Below are positions 36,642 to 45,333 of a stretch of 64,000 bases of DNA, piece after piece. The number at the start of each line of letters is the position of its first letter. Positions within the stretch are counted from its first letter, which is position 1. The DNA is from AC-32 sp035518635. Its GTDB lineage: Bacteria; Actinomycetota; Thermoleophilia; Gaiellales; Gaiellaceae. Location: assembly GCA_035518635.1 (NCBI GenBank), contig DATIXI010000048.1, forward strand, positions 18,146 to 82,145, read 5' to 3'. The position numbers and the translations under genes are program-made. Under the pieces are notes generated by a model. It did not search any database, was not told the DNA's origin, and was given only the letters and a program-made list of their open reading frames with translations.

Positions 36642-37853
36642 GTGCGCTCTTCCCGATCTCTCGCCGCCGTCGCGATCGCCTGCGCCCTCGTGGGCGGGAT
36701 CGCCGCCCTTGCGCTCGGGAAGGCGACGGGCTGGGTCGGGAGCTCGTCCACGACCACCGTCTTCAGGGCCACGCCGATCCTTTCGGACACGGGCTCTGCG
36801 GTGCCTGCCGCCGTTGGCCCGTCTGCCAAGCCGCTGGCCGGGAACAGCTTCAACCCGCGCAGGATCTACGCCAAGCGCTCGCCGGGGGTCGTCACGATCT
36901 TCGCCCAGTACGGCACGAATCCCGACACCGAGCAGGTCGCGCAGGGCTCCGGGTTCGTGGTCTCGCCGCAGGGCTACATCCTCACGAACTCACACGTGAT
37001 CACAAACGCGGCCGCGGGGACCAAGGCCCACGCCGCCAACCGCGTCTACATCGAGTTCCAGGACCACGACCGAGCGGTCGCGAAGGTCGTGGGCTGGGAC
37101 ATCTTCGACGATGTCGGCCTGCTCAAGGTCGCCCCCGCCGACCACGCGCTCGACCCGGTCCCGCTCGGCGACTCCGCCACCGTCGCCGTGGGCGAGCCGG
37201 TCGCGGCGATCGGGAGCCCGTTCGGCAACGAGAACTCGCTCGGGGTCGGGGTCGTCTCTGCGATCCACCGCTCGATCGAGTCGCTCACGTCGCGCTACAC
37301 GCTCGTCGACGCGATCCAGACCGATGCGCCGATCAACCACGGCAATTCCGGCGGGCCGCTGTTCGACGCTCGCGGCCGCGTGATCGGGATCAACGCCCAG
37401 ATTCGCAGCGACTCCGGCACCGCAGAAGGGGTCGGCTTCGCCGTGCCGATCAACTCGGCGCGCCGCTCGATGGAACAGCTGATCGCGAACGGCACGGTCT
37501 CGTATCCGTTCGTCGGGATCACGACGACCGACCTGACGCCGGCGCTGGCGCGTCACTTCGGCTACCGCGTGCAGCGCGGTGCCGTGATCACGAGCGTCCA
37601 GCCGAAGTCGCCGGCCGCAGCGGCCGGGCTGCGCGCCGGGAACGAGACGAAGCAGTACCTCGGCGTGGACTTCCCCACGGGTGGAGACGTGATCCTGGCG
37701 ATCGCCGGGCACCCGGTTACGAGCTCCGAGGATGTTGTGCGGATTGTCACAGATAGACTCGCCCCCGGCCAGGTCGTCCGCATCACAGTCCTCCGGGACG
37801 GCGCGCGGCGCGAGATCCCGGTTCGCCTGGCGGAGCGCTCAACGAATCCGTAG
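36642..37853 (+). CDS. HtrA/DegP-type serine protease with PDZ domain
   Basis: 403-aa exported or membrane-anchored trypsin-like protease. N-terminal hydrophobic segment (SLAAVAIACALVGGIAALALG); catalytic triad His118 (TNSHVI), Asp157 (FDDVGLLKV), Ser236 (GNSGGPLF); one PDZ domain at about residues 295-395 (PFVGITTTDL, VQPKSPAAAAGLRAG). It handles misfolded envelope proteins. It stands alone after the two-component genes, with its own -10. Confidence 0.94.
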   Translation: MRSSRSLAAVAIACALVGGIAALALGKATGWVGSSSTTTVFRATPILSDTGSAVPAAVGPSAKPLAGNSFNPRRIYAKRSPGVVTIFAQYGTNPDTEQVAQGSGFVVSPQGYILTNSHVITNAAAGTKAHAANRVYIEFQDHDRAVAKVVGWDIFDDVGLLKVAPADHALDPVPLGDSATVAVGEPVAAIGSPFGNENSLGVGVVSAIHRSIESLTSRYTLVDAIQTDAPINHGNSGGPLFDARGRVIGINAQIRSDSGTAEGVGFAVPINSARRSMEQLIANGTVSYPFVGITTTDLTPALARHFGYRVQRGAVITSVQPKSPAAAAGLRAGNETKQYLGVDFPTGGDVILAIAGHPVTSSEDVVRIVTDRLAPGQVVRITVLRDGARREIPVRLAERSTNP

Positions 37854-37916
37854 ACCCGAACCCTCGTCGTTCTTCGTAGAGGCCCGCGCTCCTTCCTAGC
37901 CGAGTGACCGAGCGTT

Positions 37917-37922
37917 TATGCT
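37917..37922 (+). promoter_or_regulatory. Probable -10 of treT
   Basis: TATGCT, 35 nt upstream of the ATG at 37958. It lies downstream of the alternative GTG at 37904, which favours the ATG as the real start. Confidence 0.45.
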
Positions 37923-37957
37923 CGGACGCCTCCGAGACCCGGCCCTCCCAGAGACAA

Positions 37958-39235
37958 ATGCTCCAACTCGTCAACGTCGGACAGAAGTCGCTCGGCGACT
38001 ACGGGACCATCGCCACGCGTGGCCTGATGGAAGAGATCCGGCGGCTGGCCGAGCCGCTCGCCGGCCGGCGCGTGGTGCACCTCTCCGCGACCGCCTTCGG
38101 CGGCGGGGTCGCCGAGATCAATTACGCCCTGGTGCCGCTGATGAAGGATGCCGGGCTCGACGTCGAGTGGCGGATCATCGGCGGCGGCGACGAGTTCTTC
38201 GGCGTGACGAAGGGGATCCACAACGCGCTTCAGGGCGGTCCGGAGGGCCTGACGGAGGAGCAGCAGGAGATCTTCCGCCGCTACAACGCGCTCAACGCCG
38301 ACGAGTTCCAGGACGGCTACGACTTCGTCATCGTCCACGACCCGCAGCCGGCGGCGATGATCGAGCACTTCCCGGACAGCGCTGCCCGCTGGATCTGGCG
38401 CTGCCACATCGATCTCTCCGAGCCCAACCGCGACGTCCTCGCGTTCCTCGTGCCGTGGCTCATGCGCTACGACGCGGCCATCTTCCACATGCCCGAGTAC
38501 GTGCCGAAGGTGAGCGGCCTCCCGCACGCGTACATCTGGCCGCCCGCGATCGACCCGCTGACCCCCAAGAACATGGCGCTCTCGCCAGAGGACGCGTCGT
38601 ACATCGTCGACCAGTTCGGGATCGACGTCGAGCGCCCCCTCCTGACGCAGGTCTCGCGCTTCGACCCCTGGAAGGACCCGCTCGGGGTGATCGACGCCTA
38701 CCGCGCGGTCAAGGACGAGCGACCGGAGGTGCAGCTTGCCCTGGTCGGGTCGATGGCGCACGACGACCCCGAGGGCTGGGACTACTACAGCCGCACCGTC
38801 GCCTACGCGGCGGGCGACCCGGACATCTACATCCTCTCCAACCTGAATAACATCGGCTCGGTCGAGGTCAACGCGTTTCAGGTGCATTCGGCGGCCGTGA
38901 TCCAGAAGTCGATCCGCGAGGGCTTCGGTCTGACCGTGACCGAGGCGCTCTGGAAGACGAAGCCGATGGTCGCGAGCCGGGTGGGCGGCATCGTCGCCCA
39001 GATCCAGGACGCCGACACGGGCTGGCTCGTCGAGTCGCCGGTCGAGTGCGCCGAGGCCTGCCTCGAGATCCTCGCCGACCCGGCCGCCGCCAGGCAGCGG
39101 GCGCTGCGGGGCAAGGAGTTCGTCCGCCGCCACTTCCTGATGCCGCGGCTGCTCCGCGACTGGCTGGTGCTCTTCAACCTCCTGTCCGGCAACGACACGG
39201 CCGGCGCCGAGCTGGAGACCGTCGCCGCGGTCTGA
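37958..39235 (+). CDS. treT: Trehalose glycosyltransferring synthase TreT-like (GT4)
   Basis: 425-aa GT-B enzyme. TreT makes trehalose from NDP-glucose and glucose in one reversible step. Family-typical stretches: RRVVHLSATAFGGGVAEIN, DFVIVHDPQPAAMIEHF, RWIWRCHIDLSEPN, VSRFDPWKDPLGVIDAYR and the donor-site EGFGLTVTEALWKTKP. ATG at 37958 gives MLQLVNVGQKSLGDYG; GTG at 37904 would add 18 residues but precedes the probable -10. A GT20 enzyme for the phosphate route is at 45334. Confidence 0.88.
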   Translation: MLQLVNVGQKSLGDYGTIATRGLMEEIRRLAEPLAGRRVVHLSATAFGGGVAEINYALVPLMKDAGLDVEWRIIGGGDEFFGVTKGIHNALQGGPEGLTEEQQEIFRRYNALNADEFQDGYDFVIVHDPQPAAMIEHFPDSAARWIWRCHIDLSEPNRDVLAFLVPWLMRYDAAIFHMPEYVPKVSGLPHAYIWPPAIDPLTPKNMALSPEDASYIVDQFGIDVERPLLTQVSRFDPWKDPLGVIDAYRAVKDERPEVQLALVGSMAHDDPEGWDYYSRTVAYAAGDPDIYILSNLNNIGSVEVNAFQVHSAAVIQKSIREGFGLTVTEALWKTKPMVASRVGGIVAQIQDADTGWLVESPVECAEACLEILADPAAARQRALRGKEFVRRHFLMPRLLRDWLVLFNLLSGNDTAGAELETVAAV

Positions 39236-39241
39236 CGGCGA

Positions 39242-39376
39242 CTAGCCGGCGTTCAGGAACCGCGCGAGCCGCTGCAGCCGGCTCAGGCCTGCGATCGCGC
39301 GGCGGCAGGCTCGCGTCGGGTCCGCACCGAGCTCATCCAGCTCCTCCAGCTCGGCGGTGAGCAGCGTCACTTGCAT
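39242..39376 (-). CDS. Small hypothetical protein (44 aa)
   Basis: ATG at 39376, overlapping the stop of the coiled-coil gene by 10 nt. Predicted product MQVTLLTAELEELDELGADP then TRACRRAIAGLSRLQRLARF: an acidic helix followed by a basic, Leu-rich helix. Placement at the end of the antiporter-USP cluster and the coupled start support it; there is no recognisable family. It could be a fortuitous ORF. Confidence 0.4.
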   Translation of the reverse strand: MQVTLLTAELEELDELGADPTRACRRAIAGLSRLQRLARFLNAG

Positions 39377-39807
39377 CGGAGCACTTCCTCGAGGTTCCGG
39401 ATGCGCGCCTCGCGGCACGCGATCTCGCGCTCCAGCTTCTCGACGAGCGCCTCGTAGGCACCGGCCATGCGCTCGTGCGCAGCCTGCGCACGCTGCTCCT
39501 CCCCGAAGGCCCGCGCTGCCTCGCCGTAGTGGAAATGGAGCACGGCCCGCTCGCCGTCCACCGACCGGAACAGCCGGTGCACCCTCTCGTAGGCGTCGCT
39601 CGCAGAGGCCGCTCCGGCGGCCTCGCGATCCGTCTCGAGGTAGCCCAGGCCGAGGTAGCAGAGGTACCGGAGGAAGGCCTCACCGCTCGTCGGCTGCCCG
39701 TCCTCCGCCAGTCGGGCCCGCGCCGGATCGAGCTCGTCGGGCCCGAGCTCGACGGAGACGACTCGGGTCTCCGCTTGCGGAAGCTCGACACCCGCCACGG
39801 CGCTCAA
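39367..39807 (-). CDS. Hypothetical protein with C-terminal coiled coil
   Basis: 146-aa protein not recognised. The N terminus has short beta-like segments (VELPQAETRVVSVELGPDEL); from about residue 50 it is helical, with EALVEKLEREIACREARIRNLEEVL at the end forming a heptad-rich coiled coil. TTG at 39807 (or GTG at 39798) overlaps the universal stress protein stop. Codon use matches its neighbours. Confidence 0.65.
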   Translation of the reverse strand: MSAVAGVELPQAETRVVSVELGPDELDPARARLAEDGQPTSGEAFLRYLCYLGLGYLETDREAAGAASASDAYERVHRLFRSVDGERAVLHFHYGEAARAFGEEQRAQAAHERMAGAYEALVEKLEREIACREARIRNLEEVLRCK

Positions 39808-40226
39808 CGGACGATCATCACGGGACAGGGCGCGTTCTCCGCGACGCGGTCAGCGGTCGAGCCGAGCAGGTGGTCGCGCAGGAAATGGCCGCGGTGTCCG
39901 AGCACCACGAGGTCGTAGCCACCCTCTGCCGCGACCTCCGAGATCACGGTGGCCGCGTGCCCGGGCCGGATCTCGACCTCGAGCTCGACGCCGCCTCCTT
40001 CGGCGTCCTCGCGTGCGTTCGCCGCCAGGGCGCGGAAGAAGAGGTCCTTCTCTCGCTTCACCTCCTCGACCTCGCCGATCGTCGCCGCGTAGGCGGGCAG
40101 CGGGCCCTCGATCGCGAGAGCGGTCAGCGTCGCCTGCGTCAGGCGGGTGAGCTCGATCGCCGTCGCCAGCGCGCGCTGCGAGTAGTCGGAGCCGTCGATC
40201 GCGACGAGGATGCGCTCGAAGGGCAT
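39804..40226 (-). CDS. Universal stress protein (UspA family)
   Basis: 140-aa nucleotide-binding protein. Starts PFERILVAIDGSDYSQRAL; the ATP-binding motif G-2x-G-9x-G-S/T is present as GHRGHFLRDHLLGSTADRV, ending in APCPVMIVR. Four bases after the antiporter stop, suggesting co-expression and possible regulation of the antiporter. Confidence 0.93.
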   Translation of the reverse strand: MPFERILVAIDGSDYSQRALATAIELTRLTQATLTALAIEGPLPAYAATIGEVEEVKREKDLFFRALAANAREDAEGGGVELEVEIRPGHAATVISEVAAEGGYDLVVLGHRGHFLRDHLLGSTADRVAENAPCPVMIVR

Positions 40227-40230
40227 CGCC

Positions 40231-41400
40231 TCACGCCCTGTCGGTCGCGCCGGCCGGGACGCGGGCGAGGGCGGGCTCGCGCGCGGGCTCCGGTGCGCTT
40301 CGCGGGTGGAAGAACCGCTGGGCGATCGCAGTCGGGACGATCGCCGAGAGCACGACCACGGCGATCAGGAGCGAGAACTGCGTCTGGTCGATGATGCCGG
40401 CGTTCAGCCCGTAGAGCGACGAGATCGTGCCGAACGTCAGGCCGGTCGACATCAGCAGGGTCGTGAAGACGGCGTTCTCGCCCGTGAAGCGGCGCGCGAG
40501 TGGGTAGATGCCCGCGAACTTCGGGACCATCTTCCCGGCGAAGAGTAGGGCGAGGATGCCGAGGTTCGCCCAGAGCGCGCCGAGCGAGACGCTCATGCCT
40601 CCCTTCACGAAGAAGAACGGCGTCAGGAACGCGAAGGCGACCACGCGGAGCCGCTCCTGCTCGAGGCGGTGCTGGTGATAGTGGGTGCTCATCGCGAGCC
40701 CGAGCACGAAGGCCGGCAGCACCGCCTGTGAGTCCGCGCGGCCGCCGAGCCACATCAGCACGAAGAGCGACGCGAAGACAAGCTTGATCTCCGGCTCGAT
40801 GACGCGGTTCCCGTAGCGGCCGAAGAACCAGGGCGCGATCCGCGGCAGGCCCACGATCACGAGCACCGAGACCACGACGAACGGGACGATCCAGATCGTC
40901 GGCGAGATGAACAGAATCGATAGCGCGGTCACGGTTCCGAGGTCCGTCACGAACGTCGCGGCCATCAGCCGCTTGCCGATCACCGTCTGGTTGAGCCCGG
41001 TCTCCACGAGCACCGCGTAGACGACCGCGAGACTCGTCGTCGACAGCGCGATGCCCGCGATCTCGGCCTGCTGCCGGTTCCAGTCGAGCCCGTAGTAGGC
41101 GAGCAGGCCGACGACGACGAACGGGGCGAAGAACGAGACGAGACCGATCGAGAGCGACGCCTTCCACTCGCGCTTGAACTGTGGGACGTCGACCTCGGCC
41201 CCCGCCAGAAACGTGAGGACGACCCCCGCGAAGGAGCCGAGGAACGCGAGCCAGCTCGGCACGTCGACATGGAACGCGTTGCCGACCAGGACCCCCGCGA
41301 AGAGCTCGATGAGCGCGACCGAAAGCCCCACCTCGACCGAGACCATCGAGGCCAGGAGAATCGTTGTCGTGAGAACTGCTGCTACGGCGAACGTGCCCAC
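40231..41400 (-). CDS. CPA2-type cation/proton antiporter
   Basis: 389-aa membrane protein with about 12 helices, of the Kef/NapA type: VGLSVALIELFAGVLVGN, GVVLTFLAGAEVDVPQFKREW, GIALSTTSLAVVYAVLVETG, ATFVTDLGTVTALSILF. No C-terminal nucleotide-binding domain, so the separate universal stress protein may supply that function (inference). GTG at 41400 has an excellent GGAGG five bases upstream. Confidence 0.9.
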   Translation of the reverse strand: MGTFAVAAVLTTTILLASMVSVEVGLSVALIELFAGVLVGNAFHVDVPSWLAFLGSFAGVVLTFLAGAEVDVPQFKREWKASLSIGLVSFFAPFVVVGLLAYYGLDWNRQQAEIAGIALSTTSLAVVYAVLVETGLNQTVIGKRLMAATFVTDLGTVTALSILFISPTIWIVPFVVVSVLVIVGLPRIAPWFFGRYGNRVIEPEIKLVFASLFVLMWLGGRADSQAVLPAFVLGLAMSTHYHQHRLEQERLRVVAFAFLTPFFFVKGGMSVSLGALWANLGILALLFAGKMVPKFAGIYPLARRFTGENAVFTTLLMSTGLTFGTISSLYGLNAGIIDQTQFSLLIAVVVLSAIVPTAIAQRFFHPRSAPEPAREPALARVPAGATDRA

Positions 41401-41525
41401 CTCTACCTCCGATCCGGTTGTCGTTGGTAGAGGCCATCAGCGGGTTTCCCCACAGTTTGGCGCGAGCCTCATCGCGCTGCAGCCCGCTCACTATAGCCGG
41501 CAGGCGTCGAAGGGTGTCCCGGGCG

Positions 41526-41531
41526 TAGACT
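41526..41531 (+). promoter_or_regulatory. Probable -10 upstream of the DUF6062-like gene
   Basis: TAGACT. The predicted start of transcription falls about 5 nt before a 10-codon leader ORF that ends on the start codon of the next gene. The rest of the 174-nt gap 41401-41574 shows no gene apart from the leader ORF. Confidence 0.4.
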
Positions 41532-41542
41532 TCTCTCCGGCG

Positions 41543-41575
41543 ATGAGGCCCGTCGCAGGTGCCGGTTTCGGCTGA
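41543..41575 (+). CDS. Possible 10-codon leader peptide
   Basis: ATG AGG ... GGC TGA encoding MRPVAGAGFG. Its TGA overlaps the ATG of the following gene as TGATG, an arrangement for translational coupling. It is too short to test by composition. Confidence 0.3.
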   Translation: MRPVAGAGFG

Positions 41576-42303
41576 TGGCTTCTACTGGGACTTCCAAGGC
41601 TGAGACGGTGCCGACGATCTTCGACTACGACCTGGTTGCGGCGTTCCACCGCCGCGGGTGTCCAATGTGCCGCGTGCTGGCGAAGGACGAGGTGACGTGG
41701 ATGGACACGTTCTGGCGCGAGGGGAAGTCGGACGCGCGCTCGCGGAGGGCGTTTCTCGAGGCGGGCGGCTTCTGCGGCCGCCACGCGTGGCTCCTACACC
41801 GGCGCGTGAGCCGGGCGGGTTCCGGTGCCGCGATCGCCGACGTCTACGGGTCGCTGGCGCGGCGCGATCTCGGCTGGCTGGAGTCGTTGATACCGGACCT
41901 GACCGGCGCCCGCCGACGCAGGGGCCGGCGGCTCCGTCGCGGAAGATGCTCGGCGTGCCTCGCCTCGGAGGCCGACCTCGAGCGCAAGTCCGGTTTTCTG
42001 GTTCGCGCGCTCGCCGATGAGCCCGAGGTCAGGCGGCAATACACGGCCTCCGACGGCCTCTGCTTCACGCACTTCGCCGGAGCCCTGGAGGCTGCCGCTG
42101 ACGCTCCCGAGACGGCGAGGTTCCTCGCGGAGGACTGGCGGAACCGACTTGCCGAGGTCGGCGATCGGCTGAGCGACTACGACCGAAAGCGCGACTATCG
42201 CTACGCGGCGGAGCGCACGGCGGACGATCAGCGGTCCTGGACAGACATCGTCCGGCTGTACGCAGGCGAGCCGCGGGAGAGCGCGGGGCCTTCGCCGAAA
42301 TAG
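41575..42303 (+). CDS. Cysteine-rich protein, DUF6062-like
   Basis: 242-aa soluble protein with paired Cys/His motifs: GCPMCR near residue 28, FCGRHAW near 64, CSACL near 124 and LCFTHF near 160. These suggest two metal-binding (probably zinc) units. The pattern matches the DUF6062 type as I recall it; function unknown. ATG overlaps a leader ORF stop. The TAG stop of this gene is also the first half of the -10 of the next gene. Confidence 0.7.
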   Translation: MASTGTSKAETVPTIFDYDLVAAFHRRGCPMCRVLAKDEVTWMDTFWREGKSDARSRRAFLEAGGFCGRHAWLLHRRVSRAGSGAAIADVYGSLARRDLGWLESLIPDLTGARRRRGRRLRRGRCSACLASEADLERKSGFLVRALADEPEVRRQYTASDGLCFTHFAGALEAAADAPETARFLAEDWRNRLAEVGDRLSDYDRKRDYRYAAERTADDQRSWTDIVRLYAGEPRESAGPSPK

Positions 42304-42306
42304 ACT
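42301..42306 (+). promoter_or_regulatory. Probable -10 of a leaderless transcript (cyclase-ATPase gene)
   Basis: TAGACT, whose TAG is the stop codon of the preceding gene, six bases before the ATG at 42313. No Shine-Dalgarno precedes that ATG. Confidence 0.5.
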
Positions 42307-42312
42307 CGCCTC

Positions 42313-45300
42313 ATGGCGGTCTGTCCGCGGTGCGGCCAGGAGAACCCCGAGGGCTTCCGGCTCTGCGGGATGTGCGGCGCGGCTCTCGTCGCCGAGACTG
42401 CGCCGGCCCGGGAGCAGCGGAAGACGGTGACCGTGCTCTTCTGCGACGTCACGGGCTCGACCGAGCTCGGCGAGCAGCTCGACCCCGAGGCGCTTCGGGT
42501 GATCCTGGCGCGCTACTTCGAGCGCATGAAGGAGATCGTCGAGCGCCACGGCGGGACCGTCGAGAAGTTCATCGGCGACGCGGTCATGGCGGTCTTCGGC
42601 GTGCCCGTCGTGCACGAGGACGACGCGCTCCGGGCCCTGCGCTCGGCTGTGGAGATGCGCGAGGCGTTTCCCGAGCTCGGCGTCCAGGGCCGCATCGGCG
42701 TCACGACCGGCGAGGTCGTGACCGGCACGGAGGAGCGCCTGGCGACCGGCGACGCGGTCAACGTCGCCGCCCGTCTGGAGCAGGCCGCCCAGCCGGGCGA
42801 GATCCTCGTCGGCCAGCCGACCCTGGCGCTCGTCCGGGAGGCCGTCGAGGCGGAGGAGCTGCCGCCGCTCGACCTGAAGGGCAAGAGCGACGCGGTGCCC
42901 GCCTTCCGCCTCCTGGCGGTGGTCGGGGAGCTGGCCCGGCGAGGCGACGTCCCGATGGTCGGGCGCGAGCGTGAGCAGCGGATGCTCGCCGACGCGTGGG
43001 AGCGCTCGGTGTCGGAGGGGTCGTGCCAGCTCTTCACCATCCTCGGCGCGGCCGGGGTCGGCAAGTCCCGCCTCGCGGCGGAGTTCCTCGCCTCTCTCGA
43101 AGACACGCTGGTCGTCCGCGGCCGCTGCCTGCCCTATGGCGAGGGCATCACCTACTGGCCCGTCGTCGAGGTGATCAAGCAGCTGCCGCAGGCGGAGACC
43201 GACCCCGTTGCGGCGCGAACGGTCAACGCGCTCGTCGCCGACGAGCCTCTGGCCACCTCGCCGGAGGAGATCGCCTGGGCCTTTCGCAAGCAGCTCGAGG
43301 CGGTCGCGGCCGAGCGGCCGCTCGTCTGCGTCTTCGACGACCTGCACTGGGGCGAGGAGACGTTTCTCGACCTCGTCGAGCACGTGGCTGACCTCTCGAG
43401 AGGGGTCCCGATCCTGCTCCTCTGTATGGCGAGGCCCGAGCTCCTCGACCGCCGGCCGGGCTGGGCCGGCGGCAAGCTCAACGCCGCCAACGTGCTGCTG
43501 GAGCCACTCGGGCCCGACGAGACCGCGCGTCTGATCGAGAGCCTCGCCCACTTCGACGAGGGTCTGAAGGAGCGCATCGCGGAGGCGTCCGAGGGGAACC
43601 CGCTGTTCCTCGAGGAGATGGTGGCGCTCGCCCAGGAGTCCGGAGACGGCGAGGTGACGGTGCCGCCGACCATCCATGCGCTGCTCGCTGCCCGGCTCGA
43701 CCAGCTCGAGGCATCCGAGCGCGGCGTGCTCGAGCGTGGAGCGGTCGAGGGCCGTGTCTTCCACCGCGGGGCCGTGCAGGCGCTCGCTCCCGAGGATCCC
43801 CAGGTGACGGCCCGGCTGACGGGCCTCGTCCGCAAGGAGCTCGTGCGGCCTGACAAGGCGCAGCTCCCCGGGGAGGACGCATACCGGTTCCGGCACCTGC
43901 TCATCCGTGACGCGGCCTACGACGCGCTGCCGAAGGCGACGCGCGCGGAGCTGCACGAGCGCTTCGCGGACTGGCTCGAGGAGCACGGCACGACGCTCGT
44001 CGAGCTCGACGAGATCCTCGGCTTCCACCTCGAGCAGGCGTACCTCTACGGCGCCGAGCTCGGCGCGGCCGACGACGGCCTGGCACGGCGGGCTTCGCAA
44101 CGGCTCGCCGTCGGCGGCCGGCGAGCGCACCTGCGATCCGACCTGACCGCGACGATCAAGCTGCTGCAACGCGCGCGCGCCGTGCTGCCCTCGGATGAGC
44201 AGGACGTGCAGCTCGACTCGGACCTGGCAGACGCGCTGTTCTTCTCGGGCCAACCCGGGCCGGCGGAGGAGCTCCTGCGCGAGGCGGAGGACAGGGCCAC
44301 GGCCCGCGGCGACGGCCTCGGCGCGCTTCAGGCGCGCTTACACCGCGCGATCGTTGCTCTCTACACGGATCCCGCAACGAGCAGCAGGGAGACCGCCGAG
44401 CTCGGCAAGCAGGCTATTCCCGTCTTCGAGGCGGCCGGCGATGAGCGGGGGCTGGCGATTGCGTGGTGGGCGATCTCGCTGCAGGAGCACTCGCTTGTTC
44501 GGTTCGGCCCTCGAAACGCGGCGCTGGAACGGTCGATCGACCATGCGAGACGGGCGGGCGACGAACGGATGGCAACCCGTTTGAGCTGGACGCTCGGGGC
44601 TGGCTACCTGTTCGGGCCGGCCACCGTCCAGGAGGGGCTTCGCTGGCACGCATCTCGGGAGGACGCAGCGCTCAACCGCCCCTACGACCTTGCCACGCTC
44701 GCGATACTAGAGGCGATGCGGGGGCAGTTCGACGAAGCCCGCGGGTCGCTGGCCGAGGCGCGCTCGCGCGCAGAGGAGCTCGGCCAGAGCATGTTGATCG
44801 CCCATCTTGGCGAGACGGCCTGGGAGATCGAGCTGCACGCCGGGACTCCCATGGCTGCCGAGCAGGCGCTTCGCGAATCCTGCGCTCGCTACGAGCAGAT
44901 GGGTGAGCGAGGCTGGCTCTCGACGCGGGCGGGCGAGCTCGGCCACATGCTCTGCGAGCTCGGCCGTTACGACGAGGCCGAGGAGTGGGCGCGGAAGAGC
45001 AGGGAGCTCGGCGCGGACGACGACATCATGACCCAGATGCTGTGGCGGCAGGTGCTCGCGCGCATCAAGGCTCAGAGAGGAGAGGTCGAGCGAGCGGAGC
45101 GGCTGGCCCGGGAAGCCGTGGCGTACGGCGAGTCGACCGACGGCCTGATTGGACGGGCTCTGGCGCACCTCGACCTGGCCGAGGTGCTCGAGCGGGCCGG
45201 CCGGCACGAGGAGGCGGCCGACGAGATCCGGAAGGCGCTCGCGCTCTGCGAGCAGAAGGGCGATGTCGCAATGGCCGCGCAGGCGCGGGAGCGGCTCGGG

Positions 45301-45324
45301 TCCCTGGAGGCGCCGCGCCGTTAG
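42313..45324 (+). CDS. Zinc-ribbon / class III nucleotidyl cyclase / AAA ATPase / TPR protein
   Basis: 1003-aa regulator. Domains in order: zinc ribbon (CPRCGQENPEGFRLCGMCG, residues 4-22); class III cyclase, about 38-215, with both metal Asp residues (FCDVTGS, FIGDAVMAVFG), the Lys of EKFIGDAV and the DAVNVAARL motif; AAA-type ATPase, about 218-480, with Walker A LGAAGVGKSRL and Walker B LVCVFDDLHWG; a long helical TPR region to the end. Catalytic residues look intact, so cAMP/cGMP synthesis is plausible. Ligand and target unknown. Confidence 0.9.
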   Translation: MAVCPRCGQENPEGFRLCGMCGAALVAETAPAREQRKTVTVLFCDVTGSTELGEQLDPEALRVILARYFERMKEIVERHGGTVEKFIGDAVMAVFGVPVVHEDDALRALRSAVEMREAFPELGVQGRIGVTTGEVVTGTEERLATGDAVNVAARLEQAAQPGEILVGQPTLALVREAVEAEELPPLDLKGKSDAVPAFRLLAVVGELARRGDVPMVGREREQRMLADAWERSVSEGSCQLFTILGAAGVGKSRLAAEFLASLEDTLVVRGRCLPYGEGITYWPVVEVIKQLPQAETDPVAARTVNALVADEPLATSPEEIAWAFRKQLEAVAAERPLVCVFDDLHWGEETFLDLVEHVADLSRGVPILLLCMARPELLDRRPGWAGGKLNAANVLLEPLGPDETARLIESLAHFDEGLKERIAEASEGNPLFLEEMVALAQESGDGEVTVPPTIHALLAARLDQLEASERGVLERGAVEGRVFHRGAVQALAPEDPQVTARLTGLVRKELVRPDKAQLPGEDAYRFRHLLIRDAAYDALPKATRAELHERFADWLEEHGTTLVELDEILGFHLEQAYLYGAELGAADDGLARRASQRLAVGGRRAHLRSDLTATIKLLQRARAVLPSDEQDVQLDSDLADALFFSGQPGPAEELLREAEDRATARGDGLGALQARLHRAIVALYTDPATSSRETAELGKQAIPVFEAAGDERGLAIAWWAISLQEHSLVRFGPRNAALERSIDHARRAGDERMATRLSWTLGAGYLFGPATVQEGLRWHASREDAALNRPYDLATLAILEAMRGQFDEARGSLAEARSRAEELGQSMLIAHLGETAWEIELHAGTPMAAEQALRESCARYEQMGERGWLSTRAGELGHMLCELGRYDEAEEWARKSRELGADDDIMTQMLWRQVLARIKAQRGEVERAERLAREAVAYGESTDGLIGRALAHLDLAEVLERAGRHEEAADEIRKALALCEQKGDVAMAAQARERLGSLEAPRR

Positions 45325-45327
45325 GGT
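45322..45327 (+). promoter_or_regulatory. Probable -10 of a leaderless transcript (GT20 gene)
   Basis: TAGGGT, whose TAG is the preceding stop codon, six bases before the GTG at 45334. Confidence 0.45.
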
Positions 45328-45333
45328 TCCGGT

